A DNA stretch of 40,000 nt. It comes from Rhodospirillales bacterium (GTDB lineage: Bacteria > Pseudomonadota > Alphaproteobacteria > Rhodospirillales > Defluviicoccaceae). The translations under genes and the position numbers were made by a program. The stretch is taken from positions 1-40,000 of the forward strand of contig JADJXQ010000024.1 in assembly GCA_016710335.1 (NCBI GenBank). The letters run 5' to 3'. The first letter of the stretch is position 1. Each line of letters begins with the position of its first letter. Of the stretch, positions 6,983 through 16,155 are shown piece after piece. Below the pieces are notes generated by a model. The model saw only the letters and a program-made list of their open reading frames with translations. It searched no databases and had not been told where the DNA came from.

Positions 6983-8422
6983 CCTCGCTGAGCGGTTGAG
7001 CCGGCGGCGCGCTTCCTGCCGCCCCGCCGAAATCGAGTCCGAGATCCGCTCGCGCTCCCGGTCCGCGGCGATCTCGGCGTCCACCTGTTCGGCGTCGTAG
7101 CCGCGTTCGGCAAGGGCCTGGGTCCGGCTCTTCAGACCGGCCTCGATCTGCTCGATCTCGGCGCGGGCATCCTTCAGCGGATCGACCCAGTCCCACTTGG
7201 GCGGCAGCCACGCACAGGCCTGATAGGTGCGCGGATCGGCGCCATAGTCGGGAATGGCGAGGGCGCCGGACAGCACGGTGGTGTCCATCCACCGCGCCCA
7301 GACCCGCCGGCACAGCTGCCAGACCATCACCGCATGCTGGTACGCTTCGATCCGCCTCCGGAACTCCAGCAGCGCCAGCCGGGAGTTCGAGTAGTTGGCC
7401 TTCAGCATGTCGTTGGAGAGATACGCGTACGGGACCCCGAGCGCTGCCGACACCTGCAGCAGGGTTCGGTACTGGAACGCCTCGTAGGTCTGGCCGACGT
7501 CGGCCGGCGCCGACGTCTGGATCTCCTCGCCGGGCTCCAGCATCACCACCTGGCCCGGCTGCAGGTCCATGGTCCGTTCGCCGTCATCGCCGGTGGTCTC
7601 GGCGGCATCGAACGGCTCGGCCGGCGCCGGGGTGGTGATGAACAGGGCGTGCATCGCCGCCACCTTCTTGCGGTCGAGCTCGGCGTCGTCGTACTGATCC
7701 AACAGGAACAGCTTGACCAGCCCGGGCGCAAACCGGGAGACACCGCGCAGTTGGCCGGCGTCGACGGGATCGATGACGTGGATGATCTCGGACGCCGGGA
7801 TCCGCACCGTCTCGCCGGCGAGGCCGTGATCGGTCACATCGCCCGGATGCCGGCGCAGGAAGTGGTAGGCGACCCGGCGGCCGATGCGGTCGAACTCGAT
7901 GCCCTGGCGGATGACGTGGCCATTGGCGAGTGGTTCGTTTCGGTTCAGCGGCAGCATCTCAGCCGGCAGCATCTGCAGCTGCAGTGGCACCGTCAGCCCG
8001 TCTTCCGGTCGGCGAGGCCGGAACCGGAAGAACACCTCGCCGGCGATGAACAGCTCGCGAGCGGCGCGGCGCTGCTGGCCATAGAAGTCGGTGAGCCCTT
8101 CGGCATCGGACTCGTCGGTCCAGTCGAGCCACAACCGCTGTACCTGGGCCTTCAGCGCCGCATCCTCGATCAGCGACGACGGCTTGATGCCGGCGCCGAC
8201 CACGTTGCCGGCCCAGCTCTCGACGGCATTGGCCGCGTAGCCGTTGTTGCGCACCAGCCAGCGGGCCCGCGCGGTGACGTCAGCGCCGGCCGCGGCGATC
8301 AGCGTGTTGACATGAGCCCGGCTCGGCCGGAAGCCCTTGAGCCGCCGGTTGCCGAGCCCGGCCTCGAAGCCGCCGATGAAGGCGCCGACCCGGCGGCGCC
8401 AATGGCTCATCATGCCCGGCAT
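6951..8422 (-). pseudogene. Phage portal protein, lambda gpB family, frameshifted near the C-terminus
   Basis: A lambda-type portal: GAFIGGFEAGLGNRRLKGF, RARWLVRNNGYAANAVESWAGN, GEVFFRFRPR, the long central GVSRFAPGLVKLFLLDQYDD, GVPYAYLSNDMLKANYSNSR, and WLPPKWDWVDPLKDARAEIE near the end. At about 7040-7050 the conserved tail leaves the frame. Shifting by one base restores the expected ADLGLDFGGAAG tail and a stop at 6951. In the present frame the ORF instead runs to 6749, antisense through the toxin gene. I judge this a one-base indel, either real decay or a sequencing error. The ATG at 8420-8422 overlaps the gpW stop by one base. The portal is the dodecameric ring for DNA entry. Confidence 0.85.
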
Positions 8423-8634
8423 CACAGACCCTTGCTCGCCGACGTCAGGATCCGCCGCCGGCGGGCGCCGGTATCGGCCACGGCAATCCGGCGTTCCAGA
8501 TCGGCGAGCGCCGCCGCCATCTCGGCGTCGGTGGCATAGGTGACGCGACGGCCGTCGTATTCGACCGTGCGCACACCGCGGTACCGCGCCGACAGCAGCG
8601 CGTCGCGCTGGGCAATCATCTCGTCCAGGGTCAT
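8422..8634 (-). CDS. gpW-like head-tail connector
   Basis: A 70-residue protein starting MTLDEMIAQRDALLSARYRG, with YDGRRVTYATDAEMAAALADLE, the typical gpW/gp3-like fold signature. gpW fits below the portal to close the filled capsid and allow tail attachment. It sits between terminase and portal exactly as in lambda (A-W-B). Its stop overlaps the portal ATG as TGATG, indicating coupled translation. It is intact. Confidence 0.88.
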   Translation of the reverse strand: MTLDEMIAQRDALLSARYRGVRTVEYDGRRVTYATDAEMAAALADLERRIAVADTGARRRRILTSASKGL

Positions 8635-8637
8635 GGA

Positions 8638-10681
8638 TCAGCTCAAGTAGCTCGAACGGAACACCCGCCGTCCCCGTCGGGACCGCGGCGCGATCTGTCC
8701 AGCGGTTGCGGGCGGAGCGGTGACATGCGCATCGACACCGCCGTCATCGTGATCGGGACCACCGCCCAACTGCGCCTCCAACTCGCGCCACCGCCGCTCG
8801 CTCCAGCGGTCCGCGCCCGCGATCCAGGCGGCGGCGCGGGCATAGACCCGGCAGTCCAGCGCCTCGTTGCGCTCGCGCAGCTTCTGCCATTCCAGCCGGG
8901 CGAAGCCGCGTCGGGTCTTCACCGTGATCAGCTGTTCGGCGACCAGCTGTTTGACCCATTCGGCATCGACGCCGCGAGGGAGATGCAAGTAGCCGGGCGG
9001 ACAGACAACGCCGGCCTCGACGTCCTCGTCGGTCGGCCGGTCGAGCCGGAGAAACCGGTAGGTCTCGCTCTTGAACGTGGCGACGGCGACGGTCCAGAGG
9101 CGCGCGCCGCGGCGAATTTTCACACCGCCCTCGGTGGCGTCCACGTACGTGGGTCCGCTCACCGGCGCCGAGCGGTTGAAGCCGTCGACGCCCTTGACCG
9201 CGACCACCTGGGCTCGGCCCACGCGACGGGTCCAGGCATACACCGCCGGGGCCTCGTAGCCGGTGTCGATACCGAGGCGGGCGACGCCAAGCCGGGCGCC
9301 AGTCTCGTGCGGCCAGGTCTCTCCCAGCAGCGCCGTCAGCGCATTCCAGGTGGCGGCATCGCCGGGCCCGCTGTCGATGACGACGTGGTCGACGAGCCAG
9401 CTCTCCAGTCCGCGGCCCCAAGCCCAAACAGAGACCTCGATGCGGTCCTTCTGCACGTCGGCGCCAGCGGTGAGAAACAGCCCGCCCATCGGCACCGTGC
9501 CGCGCCGCCAGTCCTCGCGACGGTCATAGAGGCGCTGCCAGTCGGGGGCCTCGCCGGTTTCCGCCCAGGTCTCGCCCAGCACGCCGTTGATGAAACTCCG
9601 CTTGGCCTCGTCGGACACTTGCGCCGCCTCCCACTCGCGGGCGATCCGCTCCCAAGACAGCCAGCCCACCGGCGAATACAGGCCCGAGAGATGAAAGCCG
9701 ATGGTCAGCGGATCGGCTGAGGTCGCCGTCGGCCGCCACTCGCCCTCCGCCAGCATCTGCGTTTTGTGGTGCTCGGCGATCGGTGTCTCGCAGGACTCGC
9801 AGTGGTAGGCGACGGTCTCAGGCCGGCCCTTATCCGCCAGGCCGCTCGAACCGGAGCCACTGACGATGCCCGCAACTCGGACATGGCACGAAGTATCGCC
9901 GCTGGTCGGAGGCATCGAACTCCCGCTCGATCACCGACAACCCCTGGATCGTCGGCGTCGAGGCGAGGAACACCTTGCGCCGCCAGGAGAACGTGCGGGT
10001 GCGCGCCTCGGCCAACGCCACCGGCTCGCCTTCCTCGTCGGCCGACGGCGGGTAGGCGTCGACCTCGTCGAGGAACAGGTAACGCACCGGCATCGACCGC
10101 AGACCGACAGCCGAGTTGGCGCCGGTCATCACCAGGATGCCGCCCGGGAACTCCTTCGACAGCACGGTGTTGCCGGAGTCCCGCGATCGCGCCGGCGCCA
10201 CCTTGTCGCCCAGCACCGGGGTTTCCCCGATCAACGGATCGATGCGCTGCTGCGAAAATCGCTTCGCCAATTCTACCGTCGGCTGCACCGCCAGCATCGG
10301 CCCCGGCGCATGGTGGATGACGTAACCGATCCAGTTGGATCCGCTTTCGGTGGCGCCGATTTGTGAGCCCTTCATGAACACCAGCCGCTGGGCTGGATGC
10401 GACGGCGACAGCGCGTCCATGATCGCCCGCAGGTACGGCGTCCGTGCGGTCCGCCACGGGCCGGCCTCGGATGAGCCCCGCGAGCTCAGGATCCGGTGTT
10501 TGTCCGCCCACGCCGAGACGGTGAAGTTCGGATCGGGTGTGAGACCATCGCGCCAGGCGCGGAGCAGTTCCTCCGCTTCGTCATGCGCGCCAGCGGACGC
10601 GGGACGCGACAAGCCGGGATCGATCGTCTCAGCGGAAGTCCGGCCGAACCTCGGCGAGCTCTGCGAGGTGTTGCCGGACAT
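8638..10681 (-). pseudogene. Terminase large subunit, lambda gpA family, split by a frameshift
   Basis: The ATPase half starts at 10681. It has the adenine and Walker A-like GSQIGATES at residues 105-113 and the Walker B LFLDEVDAY ending at 210, then SVIEREFDASDQRRYFVPCP with the CPSCGH zinc motif. It stops prematurely at 9830 just after WLRFERPGG. The nuclease half continues in another frame from ADKGRPETVAYHCESC, the second half of the zinc motif, through GADVQKDRIEVSVWAWG and LGIDTGYEAPAVYAW to the stop at 8638. A one- or two-base indel at about 9835-9845 therefore separates the two Cys pairs. With the frame restored the protein would be about 680 residues, normal for the family. It packages DNA and cuts cos. 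As read, neither half would package. Confidence 0.88.
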
Positions 10682-11198
10682 GGCTCTCCAGAACCGTCTG
10701 CATGGTATGGGCGCCGACGCCGAGGTCGGCGGCCATCACGGCAGAAATCCGCGCCGGCCATCCGGCCCAGGCATCCCGCTCCTGCCGCGCCAGCCGGAAC
10801 ACCAACGCGACGGCGCGGGCGCGGTCGACCACCTCGCCCTTCAGCTTCTGCAATCGCAGCCGACGTTCGTGCGCCTTCAGCACCTCGTTGGCGGTGCGTG
10901 CCTGCAAATACGTCATGTTGCCGCCGGCGGGCTCCGGCATGCCGTGCTCGCGCAACGTCTCGCTGACGGCGCCAACAGCCGCACGCGGTACGGGGCGCAT
11001 CGCTTCATCGCGCCGGCCGCGCTGCTTCGCGAGGTCCGTCGCCTGGGAACGGCGGGCGTCCGATGCCGCGGCGTCGATCGATCCATCGGCATGCAGCACC
11101 AGCCGACCCGAGGAGCGCGCCTTCTGCACCGCGCCGCGGGAGATACCGGCATGGCGGGCGTACTCGCGCTCGCTCATGCCTTGGCGCTGCGCGGTCAT
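10629..11198 (-). CDS. Terminase small subunit (Nu1-like)
   Basis: About 189 residues. The N-terminal winged-helix segment REYARHAGISRGAVQKARSSGRLV is the DNA-recognition part found in Nu1-like small terminases; a basic linker and MTYLQARTANEVLKAHERRLRLQKLKGE follow, the latter typical of the family. It recognises the packaging site and recruits the large subunit. ATG 11198 is preferred over the TTG at 11216. It overlaps the large-subunit gene by 53 bases, common in this order. It is intact. Confidence 0.8.
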   Translation of the reverse strand: MTAQRQGMSEREYARHAGISRGAVQKARSSGRLVLHADGSIDAAASDARRSQATDLAKQRGRRDEAMRPVPRAAVGAVSETLREHGMPEPAGGNMTYLQARTANEVLKAHERRLRLQKLKGEVVDRARAVALVFRLARQERDAWAGWPARISAVMAADLGVGAHTMQTVLESHVRQHLAELAEVRPDFR

Positions 11199-11397
11199 CG
11201 AATGATCAGCATTCAACCAAGAAAGCCATTAAATAACAGCCGATTGGAGTTGATGTCGGGGCGCATGTACGCGTTCATGTGATCATCGAGACGAACGAAG
11301 CAGGCGCGCACCAATGCCCCGACTGGCGATCCGACGGGGCTTAGGCTGGTAGCAGCGCCGCGATGGTCGCGGCGAAGAAAGCACAAGGACGCGGACC
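11199..11397. other. Divergent intergenic region, possible cos site
   Basis: About 200 bases separate the terminase small subunit (leftward) from the DUF3489 gene (rightward). In lambda-like phages cos lies immediately upstream of the small terminase gene, so cos is expected here. I see no unmistakable cosN. A short inverted repeat, GCCCCG ... CGGGGC, occurs near 11320-11340. Confidence 0.3.
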
Positions 11398-11997
11398 ATG
11401 ACCGTCGAATACCATTTCAGCCTGTCGGAACTCGCCCAGATCCTCAGCGCCCTGGAGAACGAGCGCCGCAACCCCAATACCAAGCGCAATGCCATCAAGG
11501 CTATCGAGCGCAATGCCACGCAGATCGGCATCAGCGCCGAGGACGTCTTCGATGCCGCCGACGGCCTGTTGAGCGGCCGAATCAGTGCCGCCGAGTGGCG
11601 TGCTCAACTCCGTGGCGAAGACAGCGGGTCGGCTGTTCCGAACACCGAGCGCGGCGCCGACGTCACAAGCTCCGACGAACCGGCCGCAGCCGAAAACATG
11701 CCCACCCTTCAGGGAACGGCGGAGCCGTCGAACAACGGCACGGTGGAGCAAACTCCGAAGGCGCGCCACGGCACAAAACAGGCGATGATGATCGAACTCC
11801 TGCGCCGCCCCGAAGGCGCCACTGTCGAACAGATCGCCGAGGTCACTCAGTGGCGAAATCACACAATTCGGGGAGCGATCGCCGGCGCCCTCAAGAAGAA
11901 ACTCGGCCTCACCATCACCACCGAACGGGTGCGCATGGTGGGCCCCAATAAGGAAGGTGCCCGGGGCTCATATACGATCTACCGAGTGGTCGGTTGA
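11398..11997 (+). CDS. DUF3489 domain protein
   Basis: A 199-residue protein. The C-terminal third (KQAMMIELLRRPEGATVEQI, then EVTQWRNHTIRGAIAGALKK and LGLTITTERV) is the DUF3489 winged-helix-like domain. The first 60 residues are a separate helical domain, and residues 65-125 are a Pro/Ala/Ser/Glu-rich linker. DUF3489 is presumed to bind DNA, but its function is not known. AAGGA eight bases before the ATG supports the start. It reads against its phage neighbours between the terminase and the small membrane protein gene. A strong hairpin follows its stop. Confidence 0.8.
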   Translation: MTVEYHFSLSELAQILSALENERRNPNTKRNAIKAIERNATQIGISAEDVFDAADGLLSGRISAAEWRAQLRGEDSGSAVPNTERGADVTSSDEPAAAENMPTLQGTAEPSNNGTVEQTPKARHGTKQAMMIELLRRPEGATVEQIAEVTQWRNHTIRGAIAGALKKKLGLTITTERVRMVGPNKEGARGSYTIYRVVG

Positions 11998-12015
11998 GCA
12001 CGACTGCAGACTGCG

Positions 12016-12044
12016 ACGCCGCCGGGTTCACCGCCCGGCGGCGT
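12016..12044. terminator. Strong hairpin between convergent genes
   Basis: An 11-base perfect stem (ACGCCGCCGGG at 12016-12026, CCCGGCGGCGT at 12034-12044) with a 7-base loop follows the DUF3489 stop by 18 bases and covers the last codons of the convergent membrane protein gene. There is no long T run (TTGGTTG follows), so termination is likely but not certain. Confidence 0.55.
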
Positions 12045-12249
12045 TGGTTGTGGCCCGAACGCGGATCGCCTCGAAGACGCGGCGCAGCGCGAACGATCGG
12101 GCGATCGAGATGAATGTAAATAAGAGGCCGATTACCAGGTTCTCGCCCAAGGTGGTGCGGATCCCGAACAGAGGGAACACCAAAATCTGCGTCAGCACGG
12201 CAACGGCGTAGCCGACCGCCACGTTGGCGACCGCCTCCACCAGCGACAT
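12028..12249 (-). CDS. Small membrane protein (DUF7220-like)
   Basis: A 73-residue protein beginning MSLVEAVANVAVGYAVAVLT. It has two hydrophobic segments, about residues 7-28 and 36-55, and a basic C-terminal tail (RSFALRRVFEAIRVRA). It resembles a small prophage protein family (DUF7220) found beside ParB-type methyltransferases; the family name is from memory. It could be a holin-like or superinfection-related inner-membrane protein, but there is no lysis gene nearby to support a holin. The ATG at 12249 gives a clean N-terminus. It lies 20 bases after the methyltransferase gene on the same strand. Confidence 0.6.
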   Translation of the reverse strand: MSLVEAVANVAVGYAVAVLTQILVFPLFGIRTTLGENLVIGLLFTFISIARSFALRRVFEAIRVRATTNAAGR

Positions 12250-12269
12250 CCTGCGCGACTGCCGCGAAG

Positions 12270-13619
12270 TCACGCCGCTTGCGGAAGTCGCTCGCCGGCC
12301 ACCTCGTCGTACGCGCGGCCATCGCCGTCTAGCATCGCCTGCTTGCCCGTCGCCGTCTGCCAGCGCTTCACCGCCACGTCCACGTACTGCGGGCTGATCT
12401 CGATGGCGAACACCCGCCGGCCCGTCGTCTCGCCGGCGATGATCTGCGAGCCCGAACCGGAGAACGGCTCGTAGCAGACCTGGCCCGGCCGCGTGTGCTG
12501 GCGCATCGGGATGGCGAACACCTCGATCGGCTTCGACGTCGGGTGGTCGGTCTTCTCGCCCACCTTCACCGTCGGGATGGTCCACACCGTGCTCGGGTAG
12601 TCCTCGGAAACCCGCGGCGGCTTGTTCCCCCTGATCCAGCCGAAGAAACAGGGCTCGTGCTGCCACAGGTAGTAGGAGCGCGTCAGGATGCCGCGGTCCT
12701 TGGCCCAGACGATCTGTTGATGGACGAAGGCGCCGAGCTTCTCCCACACGCCCTCGACCATCGCCTGCCGGCGGCTGGCGTGCCAGCAATACCACGCGGC
12801 GTTCGGTGCGATGGCATGGTCGATGGCGGCGCGGATGAACCCTTCGTATAGCTCGGGGCCCTGGCTTGCGTCGTCCCAGGTGATGCCGTAACTGTCGCCC
12901 CAGTCCTTGTTCTTGTCGGGACCACCCTGCTTCGACGGATGGTTGGTGCCGTCGTAGTCGACCAAATACGGCGGATCGGTTGCGAACAGGATCGCCTTCT
13001 TGCCATCCATTACCTGGATGACATCATCGGCCTTGGTGCTGTCGCCGCACAGCAGACGATGATCGCCGAGGATCCAGAGATCTCCGGGCTTAGTCACCGG
13101 CTCTGCAGGCGGCTCCGGGATCTCGTCCTCGCCGACGAGGCCGTCGCCCTCGTCGTCCACAAGTGGCGCCAGCAATCGATCCAGGTCCTCGCCCTCGAAG
13201 CCAGTCAAGTCGAGATCGAAGCCGGCCGCGTTGAGAGCGTGCAGCTCGGCCGACAGCAACTCGTCATCCCAGCCGGACAGCTCTGACAGACGGTTGTCGG
13301 CGATCCGGTAGGCGCGCACCTGCTCGGGCGTCAGATGCGAGAGGCGGATGACCGGCACTTCGTCGAGGCCGAGATGCTGCGCGGCGAGCAACCGGCCATG
13401 CCCGGCGATGATCTCCCCATCGTCTGCGACCATCACCGGCGCCGTCCAGCCGTACTCGACCAGCGATGCGGCGATCCTGGCGACCTGGTCGTCGGAATGG
13501 GTGCGCGCATTTCTGGCGTACGGCTGGAGGCGCGCGAGCGGCCACTGCTCGATCTGCTCGGGCAGGAAACGAAGGGTCACGGTGTTGTCCTTGCGGATGA
13601 GGGGAACTGGCGTGGACAC
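12270..13619 (-). CDS. ParB-domain / DNA N6-N4 methyltransferase fusion
   Basis: A 449-residue phage methyltransferase. Residues 20-100 are a ParB/Sulfiredoxin-like domain with GEIIAGHGRLLAAQ at 68-81. The catalytic motif IV DPPY is at 215-218 and the SAM motif FSGSGS at 386-391, the order of beta-class N6-adenine/N4-cytosine enzymes. KPGDLWILGDHRLLCGDST at 177-195 is the typical linker. The start is GTG at 13619. No restriction enzyme gene is nearby, so this is an orphan methyltransferase, probably protecting phage DNA or acting in regulation. The target sequence cannot be read from the protein. Palindromic GGACTCC repeats lie just upstream and may control it. Confidence 0.9.
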   Translation of the reverse strand: MSTPVPLIRKDNTVTLRFLPEQIEQWPLARLQPYARNARTHSDDQVARIAASLVEYGWTAPVMVADDGEIIAGHGRLLAAQHLGLDEVPVIRLSHLTPEQVRAYRIADNRLSELSGWDDELLSAELHALNAAGFDLDLTGFEGEDLDRLLAPLVDDEGDGLVGEDEIPEPPAEPVTKPGDLWILGDHRLLCGDSTKADDVIQVMDGKKAILFATDPPYLVDYDGTNHPSKQGGPDKNKDWGDSYGITWDDASQGPELYEGFIRAAIDHAIAPNAAWYCWHASRRQAMVEGVWEKLGAFVHQQIVWAKDRGILTRSYYLWQHEPCFFGWIRGNKPPRVSEDYPSTVWTIPTVKVGEKTDHPTSKPIEVFAIPMRQHTRPGQVCYEPFSGSGSQIIAGETTGRRVFAIEISPQYVDVAVKRWQTATGKQAMLDGDGRAYDEVAGERLPQAA

Positions 13620-13627
13620 CAGCGCCG

Positions 13628-13696
13628 GACTCCGGATCCAGCCGGTGGATCCAAAAGTGGACTCCAGGAGTCCACCCGAAATCCAGGTTGGAGTCC
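13628..13696. promoter_or_regulatory. GGACTCC operator-like repeat cluster
   Basis: A perfect palindrome, GTGGACTCCAGGAGTCCAC, spans 13657-13675. Further copies of its half-site lie at 13628-13634 (GGACTCC) and 13690-13696 (GGAGTCC). The cluster begins nine bases upstream of the methyltransferase start codon, where it could block transcription or translation. A second palindromic context, TCCGGATCC...GGTGGATCC, lies between. No regulator is assigned. Confidence 0.45.
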
Positions 13697-13931
13697 AGCT
13701 AAAGCACTGTATTCACGAGACTATGTTGGATCGGAGGGTGGCTTCCGGCTGGGTGGCTTCCCAAAATTTGCGGCTCACACTAGCGATCTACCGCGCTCCG
13801 CCCACCAGCATAGGTTGTGGCCCAGGAAGGAACCAACGTTTTCAACAAGTTGCGAACTGCGGCTGCGCCGGAGAACCGCTGCAGCCGCAATTCGAACGAT
13901 GGCGAAACACTACATGTTGCGAGTCCTCATG

Positions 13932-14037
13932 TCAATACCTCAAAATGTTGTTTCTGAATTTTTCTCCATACCCGTAGTGGCTCGCCAAAACCCCCAACGC
14001 TGCGATCAGGATCCCCTGCGCCTGCTTTTCACCAATT
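13932..14037 (-). pseudogene. 3' fragment of a second copy of the 15158 gene
   Basis: On the minus strand this stretch encodes EIGEKQAQGILIAALGVLAS followed by HYGYG and a stop at 13932. It closely resembles the C-terminus of the intact gene at 15158-15676 (PIGEKQAQGILIAALGVLAG). The DNA matches over about 54 bases with about nine differences, mostly at third codon positions, so it is an old paralogous or recombined fragment. The rest of that gene is missing. The remaining DNA from 13700 to 14161 has no gene I can support. Confidence 0.6.
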
Positions 14038-14161
14038 TCCGCCGTGTGCATCGGCTCCGTCGCGCTGCATCTGCTTGCCGACTGAGAGGCTTGACCCAAA
14101 AGTGGCCTAGGCGCTGATCGCTCAGGGTTGAGCGCGGGCTTCGGTAAGCTATCATCGACGA

Positions 14162-14996
14162 ATGGAGAAGCATGAGGCCGAGCCCATCCTCGAAGAAGCG
14201 TCCAGCGTGATCGCTAACTTTATCATTGGTTTTGCGCGGGTCACGGTTCACCAAGGTGCACAAGATGCTGACGCAGCAGGGTCCGGCACGCTGGTGACTG
14301 TGGGCCCGGTCCACGGAATTCTCACGGCAGCGCACGTCTTGAGAAACCTGCCCGACCAGGGCGAGGTCGGCATCGTGCAATCTCGGACAGACTCTGGTTC
14401 CTCCACAGGCTGACGATCAACATGCAGCATACGGAGAAGTTGACGATCGCGGCGGACGTATTTGGGCCGGAGGGACCGGACTTGGGTTTCCTGCGACTAC
14501 CTTCGTATGCTGCCGCGGCACTGAAGGCGAAAGGTGTATTCTTCAATCTCGAAAAGCGACGGACCCCGGTTCTTCGTGGCGGTCTGCCCGGCACGCCCTT
14601 TTTCGACGGTATTTCAGGCACGGTCGCTGAATGGACCATTGACCTGCCTCCCGAGCGCGGCTTTCACCGCGTGAAGGGATTCCGGTCACTCTACGGCGTT
14701 GGCGAATTGGTTGGTGAACGCAATTCCAACGGTTTCGACTTGCTCGACTTCGAGGTGTCATACGACTCTGACTTCGAGACGCCTCTAGCTACCAGGGCGT
14801 GAGCGGCGGTACCCTATGGCGCGTGTACTGCAACAGAGGTGACGATGGCCAGCTGTCCCTGTCGAGCAAGCTGGTGTTCGGAGTGGCCTTCCATCAGTCT
14901 GACATAATCGAAAACAAGCGCCTTATCACTTGCCATGGGCCGAGAAGCGTCTACAAAACTTTATTCGAAGCCGTTCGTGGGAAGTGGCAGGAATGA
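14162..14996 (+). pseudogene. Trypsin-like serine peptidase, two frameshifts
   Basis: Three consecutive frames together give one peptidase of about 275 residues. The first (14162 onward) has the His motif HGILTAAHVLRNLP. The second (about 14390 to 14785) has the Asp motif GPDLGFLRLP. The third (from about 14787) has the Ser motif YQGVSGGTLWRV and ends KTLFEAVRGKWQE. The triad His-Asp-Ser is thus present in order but spread over frames. Breaks lie near 14380-14400 and near 14780-14790. Proteins of this kind are hypothetical S1-like peptidases, sometimes found in accessory and defence islands. The segment is flanked by the duplicated phage gene end, which suggests that it was inserted there by recombination. 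Confidence 0.7.
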
Positions 14997-15117
14997 GCGC
15001 CCCGCGCTTTTGGACAGCTCATGGTTGCACATTGCAGTTCCAAAGTGTCGCAGCTTAGCTCCGTCCTTGCCCATTCAATGACGTTGAAGAGGCACGTTGC
15101 TATCGAAGGATTTGTTA

Positions 15118-15142
15118 GGAGCGCCGCTGGTCGCGGCGCTCC
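15118..15142 (-). terminator. Hairpin after the 15158 gene
   Basis: A perfect 10-base stem (GGAGCGCCGC / GCGGCGCTCC) with a 5-base loop lies 16 bases downstream of the leftward gene stop. It is followed in that direction by TAACAAAT, a poor but A/T-biased tail. It probably ends the leftward transcript of the middle region before the inserted peptidase gene. Confidence 0.5.
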
Positions 15143-15157
15143 CACGAAACGCGTCGA

Positions 15158-15676
15158 TCAACGCTGACCATACCCATGCGACCCCGCCAGCACCCCTAGC
15201 GCCGCAATCAAGATCCCCTGCGCTTGCTTTTCGCCAATCGGCCGGCCGCCCCAGCCTTGGCGCATGGCCCACTCGCGGATCGAGCATTGCAGACCGACGA
15301 CATGCCAAACGCAAGCGCCGCATGGACCGCCAAGCCCGCCGAGAGCGTCCAGCGCTTTGCCGACCCGGCGGCGAGCGTCCAGCTGCGCCTCGGTGAAGCG
15401 AAGCTCATTCGACGAGCCTGAAATACGCACCAGCGACATGCACCGCACGGCATCGAACCGGGCGATCGTGAACGACGCCTGAAAATCCCGTGCCGCGTCG
15501 TGCATGTCCTTGGTGATCGTGCCGGCTCGAAGCATCCGACCGAGCGTGTCGACGGTGCGATGGTGGACGACGGGCCGGCCGTCCGGATCGGCCTCGTAGA
15601 CGGCCTCGAGGGCGCCGTCCGGCCGCGTTGCCGCCGCCGGCTTGACGATCTCGGCCTTGCGCTTCCGCCGCGCCAT
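15158..15676 (-). CDS. Phage protein of unknown function (possible DUF6456-type regulator)
   Basis: A 172-residue protein starting MARRKRKAEIV. The N-terminus is basic; the C-terminal half contains GKALDALGGLGGPCGACVWH, VVGLQCSIREWAMRQGW and GEKQAQGILIAALGVLA. This pattern recurs in alphaproteobacterial prophages, where I associate it with DUF6456-like proteins, although I am not certain of the accession. The position at the end of the middle operon, just ahead of the terminase side, is where late regulators often sit, so a role in late gene control is possible but unproven. The start is ATG 15676, which overlaps the previous gene stop. A partial copy lies at 13932-14037. Confidence 0.5.
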   Translation of the reverse strand: MARRKRKAEIVKPAAATRPDGALEAVYEADPDGRPVVHHRTVDTLGRMLRAGTITKDMHDAARDFQASFTIARFDAVRCMSLVRISGSSNELRFTEAQLDARRRVGKALDALGGLGGPCGACVWHVVGLQCSIREWAMRQGWGGRPIGEKQAQGILIAALGVLAGSHGYGQR

Positions 15677-15879
15677 CACGCCACCTCCCGCCGGCCGTAG
15701 AGCCTTGTGGCCTCGTTGACCACAGCCTGCCGCATCCAGTCGTCGTGGATGTCGTCCGGGGCGATCACCGCGATCCCCTGTTTCCGCCACGCCGCCCGGC
15801 GCATGAGGAACAGTTCTTCCTCGGTTGGCGCCGAGCGGGGCAGGTGGTGCTCCAGCGAGCCTCTTGTCTCAGACCTCAC
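15676..15879 (-). CDS. Small phage protein, unknown
   Basis: A 67-residue acidic-basic mixed protein with PTEEELFLMRRAAWRKQGIA and DWMRQAVVNEATRLYGRREV. No family is recognised. The start is GTG 15879, and it overlaps the upstream gene by 11 bases and the downstream gene by one base. This tight packing supports it as a real gene of the leftward operon. There are no membrane segments or cysteines. Confidence 0.55.
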   Translation of the reverse strand: MRSETRGSLEHHLPRSAPTEEELFLMRRAAWRKQGIAVIAPDDIHDDWMRQAVVNEATRLYGRREVA

Positions 15880-16132
15880 GGCTCACCTCCCGCAGGCATG
15901 CGGCGTACCCGGCGACATCGACGGTGGAATCGAGGTGCTGGGGATCGTGGGTGAGCCTGGCGAGCTTGAGGTCGATGAGGCAAAGCGCCACTTGCGCCGG
16001 ACTGACGGTGACGCCGAGCGTCAGAGACCACCGGGCGGCGATTTGCGTGAAGCTACCTACCGGGGAGCCATATGCGCGCTCGCGGCTCTCGATGACGCCG
16101 GCAGCGTGCTGAAGCAGCATGGCGCCGTTCAT
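15869..16132 (-). CDS. DUF6378 phage protein
   Basis: An 87-residue protein beginning MNGAMLLQHAAGVIESRERAYG, with SPAQVALCLIDLKLARLTHD and DSTVDVAGYAACL. This matches the DUF6378 family of small phage proteins, which resemble MazG-like nucleotide-pool proteins in the pattern of conserved Asp/Lys residues (the latter is inference). ATG 16132 is preferred; the frame is open further upstream, but that part overlaps the divergent antitoxin region. First gene of the short leftward group 16132-15158. Confidence 0.7.
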   Translation of the reverse strand: MNGAMLLQHAAGVIESRERAYGSPVGSFTQIAARWSLTLGVTVSPAQVALCLIDLKLARLTHDPQHLDSTVDVAGYAACLREVSREV

Positions 16133-16155
16133 CAGAGAGCTCCCCTTTCCGCATT

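Noticed and set aside
10335..11282. Plus-strand frame opposite the terminase small subunit
   Set aside because: No recognisable protein features; it covers a real gene in antisense.
12028..12249. Holin
   Set aside because: Size and two membrane segments would fit, but no endolysin or spanin is adjacent and the location beside the methyltransferase is not a lysis cassette.
14006..14380. Minus-strand frame opposite the peptidase pseudogene
   Set aside because: Composition and content are those of an antisense shadow; the peptidase triad motifs on the plus strand are convincing.
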